NCBI GenBank assembly: GCA_964449135.1 | Contig: CAYUXZ010000008.1 | Coordinates: 7,244 to 71,243, forward strand | DNA from: SZAS-103 sp964449135 | Lineage (GTDB): Bacteria > Pseudomonadota > Gammaproteobacteria > Xanthomonadales > Xanthomonadaceae | Direction: 5' to 3' | Length of the DNA: 64,000 nt | In this document: positions 32,889 to 41,155 of the stretch, piece by piece | Position numbering within the stretch: position 1 is the stretch's first letter | Layout: every line of letters begins with the position of its first letter | Translations under genes and position numbers: made by a program | The notes under the pieces: model-generated | The model's input: the letters and a program-made list of their open reading frames with translations, nothing else | What the model was told of the DNA's origin: nothing | Databases searched by the model: none

Positions 32889-33485
32889 TCAGTTCCCGGA
32901 GTGCGCGAGACGTTCGCGCAGCGCGGCCAGCGCCTGGCCGCGGTGGCTGATCGCGTTCTTCAGCGCCGGATCGAGTTCGGCCGCGCTCAGGTCGTGTCCG
33001 TCCGGCTGGAACACCGGGTCGTAACCGAAGCCACGTGCGCCGCGTGGCGCGTCGAGAATGCGACCGCGCCAGACGCCTTCGGCGATCAGTGGCTGCGGAT
33101 CCTCCGCATGGCGCAGCAACACGAGCACGCAATAGAAATGCGCACTGCGTTTTTCCGACGATGCGCCGTGCAAGTTCTCGAGCAACAAGGCATTGTTCGA
33201 GGCGGCTTCGCCGTGTGCCCCCGCGTAGCGCGCCGAGCGCAGACCCGGCGCGCCGCCCAGCGCGTCCACGAGCAAGCCGGAGTCGTCCGCAAGCGCGGGC
33301 AGGCCGGTCGCACGTGCCGCGTGGCGCGCCTTGATCAGTGCGTTCTCGACGAAGGACTGGCCGTCCTCGACCGCATCGCCGATGCCGAGATCGGATTGCG
33401 CGACAAGTTCGTAGCCCGATGGCGCGAGCAGATCGGCAAGTTCGGCGAGCTTGCCGCAGTTGGAGCTCGCGAGGACCAGGCGCAT
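32889..33485 (-). CDS. rdgB: dITP/XTP pyrophosphatase (HAM1 family)
   Basis: 198 residues. Hydrolyses non-canonical purine NTPs (dITP, XTP) to monophosphates and PPi, keeping them out of DNA. Motifs: LVLASSNCGKLAELADLL (SxNxxK), SFVENALIKARHAA, GLPALADDSGLLVDALGG, GFGYDPVF and the C-terminal SHRGQAL. The ATG overlaps the rph stop by one base (TGATG). rph-rdgB is a conserved pair. Confidence 0.95.
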   Translation of the reverse strand: MRLVLASSNCGKLAELADLLAPSGYELVAQSDLGIGDAVEDGQSFVENALIKARHAARATGLPALADDSGLLVDALGGAPGLRSARYAGAHGEAASNNALLLENLHGASSEKRSAHFYCVLVLLRHAEDPQPLIAEGVWRGRILDAPRGARGFGYDPVFQPDGHDLSAAELDPALKNAISHRGQALAALRERLAHSGN

Positions 33486-34213
33486 CACTGCGCCAGCGCG
33501 GACTGCTGCAATTCCAGCAGCTTGCGCACACCCTTGTCGGCCAGTGCGAGCAGTGCATCGAGTTCGTCGCGCCGGAACGCGTGGCCCTCGGCGGTGCCCT
33601 GCAGTTCGATGAAACCGCCGCCATCGTTCATCACGACATTCATGTCGGTATCGCAATCCGAATCCTCGGCATAGTCGAGGTCGAGCACCGGCACGCCGCG
33701 GTACACGCCGACCGACACCGCGGCGACCGCGCCGTGCAGCGGATCCTTCGCGATGTCTCCGCGCCGCTGCATCACGCGCAGCGCATCGGCGAGCGCCACG
33801 TAGGCGCCGGTGATCGCGGCGGTGCGCGTGCCGCCGTCGGCCTGGAGCACGTCGCAGTCGAGGGTGATCGTGCGCTCGCCGAGCGCGCCGCGATCGACGC
33901 ACGCGCGCAGCGCGCGGCCGATCAGGCGCTGGATTTCCAGCGTGCGCCCGCCCTGCTTGCCGGCCGCGGCCTCGCGGTTCATGCGCGAATGCGTCGAGCG
34001 CGGCAGCATTCCGTACTCCGCCGTGACCCAGCCTTCGCCCTTGCCGCGCAGGAACGCGGGCACGCGATTCTCGATGCTCGCAGTGCACAGCACCTGGGTG
34101 TCGCCGAAGCAGGCCAGCACCGAGCCTTCGGCATGGCGCGTGTAGTGGCGCTTGAGGACCACGTCGCGCAGCGCGTCGGGCGCGCGGCCGCTGGGGCGTA
34201 GATTCTGGTTCAA
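33485..34213 (-). CDS. rph: Ribonuclease PH
   Basis: 242 residues. A phosphorolytic 3'-5' exonuclease that trims tRNA 3' ends. Motifs: RPSGRAPDALRDVVLKRHYT, HAEGSVLACFGDTQVLCTAS, EGWVTAEYGMLPRSTHSRMN, GRTLEIQRLIGRALR and DCDVLQADGGTRTAAITGAY. The chosen start is TTG at 34213 (MNQNLRPSGR), the only start codon close before the conserved RPSGR; the family start agrees. Divergent from yicC, again a conserved arrangement. Confidence 0.94.
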   Translation of the reverse strand: MNQNLRPSGRAPDALRDVVLKRHYTRHAEGSVLACFGDTQVLCTASIENRVPAFLRGKGEGWVTAEYGMLPRSTHSRMNREAAAGKQGGRTLEIQRLIGRALRACVDRGALGERTITLDCDVLQADGGTRTAAITGAYVALADALRVMQRRGDIAKDPLHGAVAAVSVGVYRGVPVLDLDYAEDSDCDTDMNVVMNDGGGFIELQGTAEGHAFRRDELDALLALADKGVRKLLELQQSALAQ

Positions 34214-34289
34214 GCCGGACTCCGGGTATTTCCGCAACAGCGCGCCGAAAAGTTTACCATCGCCATCCTCTCCGCCCGGATCGCCACGC

Positions 34290-35156
34290 ATGTCCATCCG
34301 CAGCATGACCGCTTTCGCGTCCGGCGAGCGCGCCACGCCCTGGGGCACGCTGAGCTGCGACATCCGCGCGGTCAACCATCGCTTCTTCGAGCTCGGCCTG
34401 CGCCTGCCCGAGGAACTGCGTCCGCTCGAGGCGACGGTGCGCGAGCGCATCGGGCGCGTGCTCAATCGCGGCAAGGTCGATGCGACGTTGCGCTGCCGTG
34501 CGCCCGAGGGCGCGCGCTCTGAGCTGCATCCGAACGCGACACTGATCGCGCGGCTGTCGGAGCTGTCGCTCGACCTCGAATCGCGTTTCCCGCACCTGCA
34601 TACCGAGTTCACCGACCTGCTGCAGTTTCCGGGCGTGCTCGAGGAAGCTGCGCTCGACACCGCCGGCTTGCAGGTCGAGGCGCTGGCGCTGCTCGACGAG
34701 ACGCTGACCGAATTCGTCGCCGCGCGCGAACGCGAGGGTTCCAAGCTCGCCGCCGGCATGCGCGAGCGGCTCGACGCGATCGCCGCGCTCGTGAAGCAGG
34801 TTCGAGCCTGGATGCCGGAGATTCGCGCGGGGCTGCAGCAGAAGTTCCAGGCGCGCGTGGCCGACCTCAAGCAGCCGCTCGATCCGGGCCGGCTGGAACA
34901 GGAACTGGTGCTGTGGCTGCAGAAGCTCGATGTCGCCGAGGAGCTCGATCGCCTCGACAGCCATCTTTCCGAAGCGCTGCGCGTGCTGGCGCTGCCCGAG
35001 GCGGTCGGTCGCCGGCTGGACTTCCTCATGCAGGAATTCAACCGCGAGGCGAACACGCTCGGGTCGAAGTCAGTGGACGCGCGCACGTCGCAAGCCTCGG
35101 TGGACTTGAAGGTGCTGATCGAGCAGCTTCGCGAACAGGTCCAGAACCTGGAGTAG
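34290..35156 (+). CDS. yicC: YicC-family endoribonuclease
   Basis: 288 residues. Begins SIRSMTAFASGERATPWGTL with the motif VNHRFFELGLRLPEELRPLE and ends with the DUF1732 segment GRRLDFLMQEFNREANTLGS, KSVDARTSQASVDLKVLIEQ. YicC proteins are reported to be RNA endonucleases affecting small-RNA turnover. It faces away from rph and is followed 9 nt later by gmk, the common yicC-gmk-rpoZ order. Confidence 0.93.
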   Translation: MSIRSMTAFASGERATPWGTLSCDIRAVNHRFFELGLRLPEELRPLEATVRERIGRVLNRGKVDATLRCRAPEGARSELHPNATLIARLSELSLDLESRFPHLHTEFTDLLQFPGVLEEAALDTAGLQVEALALLDETLTEFVAAREREGSKLAAGMRERLDAIAALVKQVRAWMPEIRAGLQQKFQARVADLKQPLDPGRLEQELVLWLQKLDVAEELDRLDSHLSEALRVLALPEAVGRRLDFLMQEFNREANTLGSKSVDARTSQASVDLKVLIEQLREQVQNLE

Positions 35157-35165
35157 CCTCAAGCC

Positions 35166-35786
35166 ATGCGTGGAACATTGTTTATGGTCGCGGCGCCGTC
35201 GGGCGCGGGCAAATCCAGCATCGTCAACGCGGTGCTCGCGCGCGATCCGAACATCGCGTTGTCGATCTCGTTCACCTCGCGCGCGCCGCGTCCGGGCGAA
35301 CGCCACGCGCAGCACTACCATTTCATCAGCGCCGGGGAATTCGAGCGCATGATCGCCGCGGGCGATTTCTTCGAGCACGCGCTCGTGCACGGCGACTGGA
35401 AGGGCACCGCCAAGCAGTCGGTCGAGCCGCAGCTCTCGGCCGGCCGCGACGTGCTGCTGGAGATCGACTGGCAGGGCGCGCGCCAAGTGCGCGCGCAGCT
35501 GCCCGATGCGGTCGGTGTGTTCATCCTGCCGCCTTCGCTGGCCGAACTCGAGCGCCGGTTGCGCGCACGCGCGCAGGACAGCGAGGAAACGATCCATCGC
35601 CGGCTCGCGGCTGCGCGCGAGGAAATCTCGCACTACGGCGAGTTCGATTTCGTGATCGTCAACGAGGTGTTCGAGCGCGCGGTGGACGAGATGCACGCGA
35701 TCTTCGTCGCCAGCCGCCTGCGCCGCGAGGCCCAGGTCGCCCGCCACGGACGCCTGATCGGCACGCTGCTGACTGGCGAGAGCTGA
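35166..35786 (+). CDS. gmk: Guanylate kinase
   Basis: 206 residues. Phosphorylates GMP to GDP with ATP. P-loop APSGAGKSS at 10-18, GMP-binding SFTSRAPRPGERHAQHYHFI, DWKGTAKQSVEPQL and the DVLLEIDWQGARQVRAQLPD segment are typical. Followed by rpoZ about 110 nt on, so it is likely to share transcription with yicC, while rpoZ may also have its own promoter. Confidence 0.96.
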   Translation: MRGTLFMVAAPSGAGKSSIVNAVLARDPNIALSISFTSRAPRPGERHAQHYHFISAGEFERMIAAGDFFEHALVHGDWKGTAKQSVEPQLSAGRDVLLEIDWQGARQVRAQLPDAVGVFILPPSLAELERRLRARAQDSEETIHRRLAAAREEISHYGEFDFVIVNEVFERAVDEMHAIFVASRLRREAQVARHGRLIGTLLTGES

Positions 35787-35810
35787 GCCCGGGCCGATTC
35801 AGGGTTCGGA

Positions 35811-35839
35811 TTGCGCAAAAAATGTCCACCGGATAAACT
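35811..35839 (+). promoter_or_regulatory. Candidate sigma70 promoter of rpoZ-spoT
   Basis: TTGCGC at 35811-35816, a 17-nt spacer and TAAACT at 35834-35839. The match to TTGACA/TATAAT is only moderate, but spacing is ideal and the spot is a locally AT-rich gap between gmk and rpoZ. Confidence 0.45.
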
Positions 35840-35896
35840 TGCTAGTTCAATTTTCTTTTGGCCCGGCCCGCCGCCGGCGCCTTTCCGGAGCAATGC

Positions 35897-36196
35897 ATGG
35901 CCCGCGTGACCGTAGAAGACTGTCTGGAAGTGGTGGACAACCGTTTCGAGCTCGTGGTGATGGCGTCCAAGCGCGCCCGCCAGCTCGCCAAGGGCGTGAC
36001 CTCCGCGCTCGAAGGCGCCGAGAACGCCGACAAGCCCACCGTGCTCGCCCTGCGCGAGATCGCCGCGCGCAAGATCGACAAGGAAACCATCGATCTGGTC
36101 GAGAAGGCCGAGCGCGAGCGCGCCGAGCGCGAAGCCCTGGAATGGGCCGCCGCCGAAGTCGTCGACGACGACATGTCCAAGGGCGGCGACGACTGA
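35897..36196 (+). CDS. rpoZ: RNA polymerase omega subunit
   Basis: 99 residues. Begins ARVTVEDCLEVVDNRFELVV, the hallmark of omega, followed by ASKRARQLAKG and PTVLALREIAARKI; the tail is acidic. Omega helps assemble RNA polymerase and forms one of the (p)ppGpp binding sites. It lies directly upstream of the (p)ppGpp enzyme gene spoT, as in Escherichia coli. The ATG at 35897 has a GGAG box 6 nt upstream. Confidence 0.96.
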   Translation: MARVTVEDCLEVVDNRFELVVMASKRARQLAKGVTSALEGAENADKPTVLALREIAARKIDKETIDLVEKAERERAEREALEWAAAEVVDDDMSKGGDD

Positions 36197-36203
36197 GTTT
36201 GAT

Positions 36204-36238
36204 GCTCTGAGACGGTCCATCCCTGGACCGCTCAGAGC
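36204..36238. repeat. Hairpin with tccc loop between rpoZ and spoT (copy 6)
   Basis: GCTCTGAG-ac-GGTCCA-tccc-TGGACC-g-CTCAGAGC. A 6-bp inner stem and an 8-bp outer stem are joined by a small internal bulge. The inner part matches the tcca-loop hairpin type seen near 24.1 and 28.9 kb. It may also terminate or attenuate rpoZ transcription; no U tract follows. Confidence 0.7.
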
Positions 36239-36240
36239 CC

Positions 36241-36269
36241 GCGCAGTCCGGCGCATGTCCGGACTGCGC
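36241..36269. repeat. Second hairpin between rpoZ and spoT
   Basis: GCGCAGTCCGG and CCGGACTGCGC, a perfect 11-bp stem with a 7-nt loop, immediately after the previous hairpin. Both lie in the 216-nt gap between rpoZ and spoT, which is otherwise GC-rich and without a gene. Confidence 0.75.
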
Positions 36270-36412
36270 TCACGCCGCACCAAGCGCTGCGCGCTCGGTG
36301 CGCGCAGGAGGCCTCCTGCCTCCTGTTCCCGCTTCGTAGAATGAGCTGGGAAGCCGGGCCTGAATCGGGTCGCGGCGTTGCCGTTGTGCGGCCCGCCGCG
36401 TACGCTCTGGCC

Positions 36413-38566
36413 ATGAATACGCAGCTCAGCGAGTCCGTTCCGGTCGGCCCCGAATCGGTGCCGGACGACGTGCTCGCGCTTGAAGCCAAGCTGCGCGACT
36501 ATCTTCCGCCCGATCAGGTCGCTGCCGTGCGCCGCGCCTACGCGCTCGGCGCGTCGGCGCACGCCGGCCAGACCCGCGCCAGCGGCGAGCCTTACATCAC
36601 CCATCCGGTCGCGGTCGCCTCGATCCTCGCCGACCTGCGCGTGGACGTGGAAACCCTGTGCGCGGCGATCCTGCACGACGCGCTCGAGGACACTCCGCTC
36701 GAACGCCGCGTGCTCGTGGATGCGTTCGGCGAGACCGTGGCCGACCTCGTCGAGGGCGTCACCAAGCTGGACCGGCTCAAGTTCCGCGACCGCAAGGAAG
36801 CCGACGCCGAGAGCTTCCGCAAGATGCTGCTGGCGATGTCGCGCGACCTGCGGGTGATCCTGATCAAACTCGCCGACCGCCTGCACAACATGCGCACGCT
36901 CGACGCGATGGCGCCGGCGAGCCGCAAGCGCATCGCGCGCGAGACGCTCGACATCTACGCGCCGATCGCGCAGCGGCTGGGCATGAACCGCATCCGCAGC
37001 GAGTTGCAGGACCTGGGCTTCCGCACGCTGTACCCGAACCGCCATTCGGCGATCCTCAAGCGCATCCGCAGCCAGCCGGTGGTGCGTCGCGAAGCGATGG
37101 CGGTGATCGAGAAGCGTCTGGCCGAGAGGCTCGCCCAGGAAGGCCTGCCGTACCGCCTCGTTGGCCGCGTGAAGACGCCGTACAGCATCTACAGCAAGAT
37201 GCGTGGCGAGCACAAATCCTTCGCACAGGTGATGGACGTGTTCGGTTTTCGCGTGATCGTGCAGACGGTCAGCCAGTGCTACCAGGCGCTGGGCGTGGTG
37301 CACGGCCTGTACAAGCCGCTGGATGCGCGCTTTCGCGACTTCATCGCGATCCCCAAGGCGAACGGCTACCAGTCGCTGCACACCGTGCTGTTCGGGCCAT
37401 ACGGATCGCCGCTGGAAGTGCAGGTCCGCACCGAGGACATGGACCTGATCGCCGAGCGCGGAATCGCGGCGCACTGGGCCTACAAGCACGGCGGTACCGG
37501 GCCGAACAGCGCGCAGGCGCGCGCGCACGACTGGCTGCGCGGCCTGCTCGAGTCGCAGCAGTACGCGGGTTCGTCGCTGGAGTTCCTCGAGCACGTCAAG
37601 GTCGATCTGTTCCCCGACGAGGTCTATCTGTTCACGCCCAAGGGCGCGATCCTCGCGCTGCCGCGCAACGCGACCGCGCTGGATTTCGCCTACGCGGTGC
37701 ACACCGACGTCGGCAACCACGCGGTAGCGGCGCGCGTGGACAAGAAGTTGGTGCCGCTGCGCACCAAGCTCGCCAGCGGCCAACGCGTGGAGATCATCAC
37801 CGCGAAATCGGCCGCGCCGCACACGCAGTGGCTGGACTTCGTGGTCTCAAGCAAGGCGCGCACCGCGATCCGCCATCACCTCAAGCACCTCGAGCACGAG
37901 GACGCGGTGGACCTCGGCCACCGCATCCTCGAACGCGCGCTGGAATCGCGCCACGGCTCGCTCGACAGCGTGCCGCAGGCGGTGCTCGACAAGTACCTAG
38001 CGGATCACCGCTACAAGCGGCTCGAGGAACTGCTGTCGGACATCGCGCTCGGCAACCGCATGCCCGCGCAGGTTGCGCAGGCGCTCGCGCGCGGCGAATC
38101 GCACCCAGCGGGGCGCGCGCCGACCGAGGACAACATCCACATCACCGGCGCAGAGCGCGGCATCATCAGCTACGCGGCCTGCTGCAAGCCGATCCCGGGC
38201 GACCCGATCATGGGCCACTTGAGCGCGGGCAAAGGCGTGGTCGTGCACCGGCTCGAATGCAACAACGTCGCCGAGTTCCGCAAATCGCCCGAACGCTGGG
38301 TCGGCATCGACTGGGACCGCAATGTCGAAGGCGACTACCGCGTCGAGCTGCGCATCGAGGTCGTCAACAAGCCCGGCGTGCTCGCGCAGGTCGCCGCCGC
38401 GGTCGCCGAGGCGAATTCGAACATCGACAGCGTCGAATACCAGGAACGCGATCTTTCCGCCTCGGTGATGCATTTCGTGATCGAGGTGAAGTCGGTTTCG
38501 CACTTGGCCGAGGTGATCGGCAAGATCAAGCGCCTGGCGGTCGTGCAGGACGCGCAGCGCGTATAG
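36413..38566 (+). CDS. spoT: Bifunctional (p)ppGpp synthetase/hydrolase
   Basis: 717 residues. Makes and degrades (p)ppGpp. HD hydrolase domain with HAGQTRASGEPYITHPVAVA and ILHDALEDTPLE (intact HD and ED) plus LADRLHNMRTL. Synthetase domain with RVKTPYSIYSKMRGEHKSFA and a G-Y-Q-S-L-H segment; then TGS (LFTPKGAILALPRNATALDF), a zinc-finger/CC region (SYAACCKPIPGDP) and a C-terminal ACT domain. The intact HD motif supports SpoT rather than the synthetase-only RelA. ATG 36413 gives the usual start. Followed by ridA and recG. Confidence 0.95.
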   Translation: MNTQLSESVPVGPESVPDDVLALEAKLRDYLPPDQVAAVRRAYALGASAHAGQTRASGEPYITHPVAVASILADLRVDVETLCAAILHDALEDTPLERRVLVDAFGETVADLVEGVTKLDRLKFRDRKEADAESFRKMLLAMSRDLRVILIKLADRLHNMRTLDAMAPASRKRIARETLDIYAPIAQRLGMNRIRSELQDLGFRTLYPNRHSAILKRIRSQPVVRREAMAVIEKRLAERLAQEGLPYRLVGRVKTPYSIYSKMRGEHKSFAQVMDVFGFRVIVQTVSQCYQALGVVHGLYKPLDARFRDFIAIPKANGYQSLHTVLFGPYGSPLEVQVRTEDMDLIAERGIAAHWAYKHGGTGPNSAQARAHDWLRGLLESQQYAGSSLEFLEHVKVDLFPDEVYLFTPKGAILALPRNATALDFAYAVHTDVGNHAVAARVDKKLVPLRTKLASGQRVEIITAKSAAPHTQWLDFVVSSKARTAIRHHLKHLEHEDAVDLGHRILERALESRHGSLDSVPQAVLDKYLADHRYKRLEELLSDIALGNRMPAQVAQALARGESHPAGRAPTEDNIHITGAERGIISYAACCKPIPGDPIMGHLSAGKGVVVHRLECNNVAEFRKSPERWVGIDWDRNVEGDYRVELRIEVVNKPGVLAQVAAAVAEANSNIDSVEYQERDLSASVMHFVIEVKSVSHLAEVIGKIKRLAVVQDAQRV

Positions 38567-38613
38567 CGCGTCGGGTTACACTCGCATCGAAACGCGCCTC
38601 GAGAGGGAATTCC

Positions 38614-38997
38614 ATGCTGCGACATCCTGTCTCCACCACCCAGGCACCCGCCGCGATCGGCCCGTACAGCCAGGGCATGGTCTGCGGGCGGCTGCTGTTC
38701 ACCTCCGGCCAGATCCCGCTCGATCCGGAAACGGGGATGCTCGTCACCGGGGACATTCCCGCGCAGACACGGCGCGTGTTCGACAACCTGCACGCGGTGT
38801 GCGTGGCAGCGAATTCGGATTTCAGCCAGGTCGTGCGGGTGGGCATCTACCTCGTCGATCTGAACGATTTCGCCGCGGTGAACGCGGTGATGTCCGAATA
38901 CTTCAATCCGCCGTATCCGGCGCGATCGACGATCGGTGTCGCCGCCCTGCCCAAGGGCGCGCGCGTGGAGATCGACCTGGTGGTCGCGCTCGATTGA
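38614..38997 (+). CDS. ridA: RidA-family enamine/imine deaminase
   Basis: 127 residues of the YjgF/YER057c/UK114 family. RidA hydrolyses reactive 2-aminoacrylate-type enamines from PLP enzymes. Hallmarks: AAIGPYSQGMVCGRLLFTSG, GQIPLDPETGMLV, NLHAVCVAANSDFSQVVRVG, and the arginine in the YPARSTIGVAALPKGARVEI motif needed for deaminase activity. AGGGA lies 8 nt before the ATG. spoT-ridA-recG order is common in Lysobacterales. Confidence 0.93.
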   Translation: MLRHPVSTTQAPAAIGPYSQGMVCGRLLFTSGQIPLDPETGMLVTGDIPAQTRRVFDNLHAVCVAANSDFSQVVRVGIYLVDLNDFAAVNAVMSEYFNPPYPARSTIGVAALPKGARVEIDLVVALD

Positions 38998-39005
38998 TTC
39001 GCAAC

Positions 39006-41126
39006 GTGGCGCGCGCGAACCGACGCAAGCCCGCCGCACCCGCGCTGGCGACTGCCGGCGAAGCGATGCTGTCCGGGCTGGCCGGAGTCGGGCCGCGCGC
39101 AGCCGCGAAACTCGCCACGCACGGCCTGCTGCGCGTGCAGGACCTGTGGTTCCATCTGCCGTTGCGCTACGAGGACCGCACGCGGCTATCGGCGATCCGC
39201 GCCTTGCAGCCGGGAATTCCCGCGCAGATCGAGGGCCGTGTCGAAGCCGTCGAACGCGGCTTCCGTTTCCGCCCGATGCTGCAGGTCGCGGTCGCCGACG
39301 ATTCGGGCGCGACGCTGGTGCTGCGGTTCTTCCATTTCACCTCGGCGCAGGCCGCGCAGTTCGCGATCGGTCGGCGCGTGCGCGCCTACGGCACGCCGCG
39401 CCCAGGGCGCGTGGGGTTGGAGATCGCGCATCCTTCCTACCGATTTCTCGCCGACACCGACGCGACCGACCTGAGCGACCGGCTCGACCCGGTGTATCCG
39501 GCCGTCGAAGGCATCGGCGCCGGATCGCTGCGACGCCTGATCGGCCTCGCATTGCAACGCTTGCCCACCGCCGCGGAAATCGAGCTGCTGCCCGATCGTG
39601 TGCTGTGTCGGCAGCAACTCCCCGATCTGCGCAGCGCGTTGCGGACGGTGCACCAGCCGAGCGCGGACACCGACCTGCGCCAACTCGCAGCCGGCGTGCA
39701 CCCGGCGCAACGACGCCTCGCGCTCGAGGAATTGCTTGCCTATCAGCTCAGCCTGCGCAGGCAGCGAATGGCCGTGCGCCGCCTGGGCGCGCGCGCGATC
39801 GTCGCCGAAGATGTCCTTGCGGATGCCTTGCGTACGCGCCTGGGGTTCGCGTTGACGAAGGCGCAGCAACGTGTACTGCGCGAAATCCATGCGGACATGG
39901 CGCGCACCGAGCCGATGCTGCGCCTGCTGCAGGGCGATGTCGGCTCGGGCAAGACCGTGGTCGCCGCGCTGGCCGCGTTGCGCGCGATCGCGGCCGGGCG
40001 CCAGGCCGCGCTGATGGCGCCGACCGAATTGCTGGCCGAGCAGCATCTGGCGACCTTCCGCGCGTGGCTGGAGCCGCTCGGAATCGCGGTCGTCTGGCTC
40101 ACCGGAAAACTTGCTGCGCGCGTGCGACGCGATGCGCTCGCGACGATCGCCGACGGCCGCGCGCAGCTCGTGATCGGCACGCATGCTCTGATGCAGGAAG
40201 GTGTCGCGTTCGCCGATCTGGGGCTGGCGATCGTGGACGAACAGCATCGCTTCGGCGTGCACCAGCGGCTCGCGTTGCGCGATAAAGGCAACGATGGCGA
40301 GCGGGTGCCGCATCAACTCGTGATGACCGCGACGCCGATCCCGCGCACGCTGGCGATGACCGCCTACGCCGATCTTGATGTCTCGGTGATCGACGAGCTG
40401 CCACCCGGGCGTACGCCGGTGCAGACCGTCGCCACGAGTGCCGAGCGGCGTGCGGAGCTGATCGAACGCATCCGCGTCGCCTGCTCGGAAGGACGTCAGG
40501 CGTACTGGGTGTGCACGGTCATCGACGACAGCGACGAGATCCAGGCGCAATCGGCCACGGCGCTTCATGCCCAGCTCGTGCAGCAATTGCCCGGATTGCG
40601 CATCGGCTTCGTGCACGGACGGATGAAACCTGCGGAAAAGCAGGCGACGATGCGTGCGTTCAAGGACGGCGAACTCGACCTGCTGGTCGCGACCACGGTG
40701 ATCGAGGTGGGCGTGGACGTGCCGCGCGCGAGCCTGATGGTGATCGAAAACGCCGAACGTCTGGGGCTGGCGCAGTTGCACCAGCTGCGCGGACGGGTGG
40801 GACGCGGTGCCGAGGTTTCCACCTGCGTCTTGCTCTACCAGCCGCCGCTGTCGGCGATGGCGAAGGCGCGGCTGGACACGCTGCGCAGCACGAACGACGG
40901 CTTCGTGATTGCGCAAAAGGATCTCGAGCTGCGCGGACCCGGCGAACTGCTGGGCACGCGCCAGACCGGACTTGCGCAGTTCCGCGTCGCCGACCTGGTC
41001 CGCGACGCGCCGCTGCTTCCGCCGGTGCAGGCTTTGGCCGATGATCTGCTGCGCAAGGATCCCGCGCGCGCCGACCGGCTGGTCGCGCGTTGGATCGGCG
41101 GCGCCGAGCGCTACGCGGGCGTGTGA
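39006..41126 (+). CDS. recG: ATP-dependent DNA helicase RecG
   Basis: 706 residues. Regresses stalled forks and processes branched DNA. The N-terminal wedge domain includes GVGPRAAAKLATHGLLRVQD and LWFHLPLRYEDRT. Helicase motifs: LLQGDVGSGKTVVAALAALR (motif I), IVDEQHRFGVHQR (Walker B DEQH), MTATPIPRT, VGVDVPRASLMVIENAERLG and QLRGRVGRGAEVSTCVLLY. I placed the start at GTG 39006. A TTG at 38994 overlapping the ridA stop is possible; no ATG precedes the conserved region. Confidence 0.94.
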   Translation: MARANRRKPAAPALATAGEAMLSGLAGVGPRAAAKLATHGLLRVQDLWFHLPLRYEDRTRLSAIRALQPGIPAQIEGRVEAVERGFRFRPMLQVAVADDSGATLVLRFFHFTSAQAAQFAIGRRVRAYGTPRPGRVGLEIAHPSYRFLADTDATDLSDRLDPVYPAVEGIGAGSLRRLIGLALQRLPTAAEIELLPDRVLCRQQLPDLRSALRTVHQPSADTDLRQLAAGVHPAQRRLALEELLAYQLSLRRQRMAVRRLGARAIVAEDVLADALRTRLGFALTKAQQRVLREIHADMARTEPMLRLLQGDVGSGKTVVAALAALRAIAAGRQAALMAPTELLAEQHLATFRAWLEPLGIAVVWLTGKLAARVRRDALATIADGRAQLVIGTHALMQEGVAFADLGLAIVDEQHRFGVHQRLALRDKGNDGERVPHQLVMTATPIPRTLAMTAYADLDVSVIDELPPGRTPVQTVATSAERRAELIERIRVACSEGRQAYWVCTVIDDSDEIQAQSATALHAQLVQQLPGLRIGFVHGRMKPAEKQATMRAFKDGELDLLVATTVIEVGVDVPRASLMVIENAERLGLAQLHQLRGRVGRGAEVSTCVLLYQPPLSAMAKARLDTLRSTNDGFVIAQKDLELRGPGELLGTRQTGLAQFRVADLVRDAPLLPPVQALADDLLRKDPARADRLVARWIGGAERYAGV

Positions 41127-41155
41127 AGGCATTTTTTCGGAGAGGGATTTCGGGC

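Noticed and set aside
35633..37822. A 729-codon minus-strand frame opposite rpoZ and spoT
   Set aside because: Antisense shadow of conserved genes with complete motifs on the plus strand.
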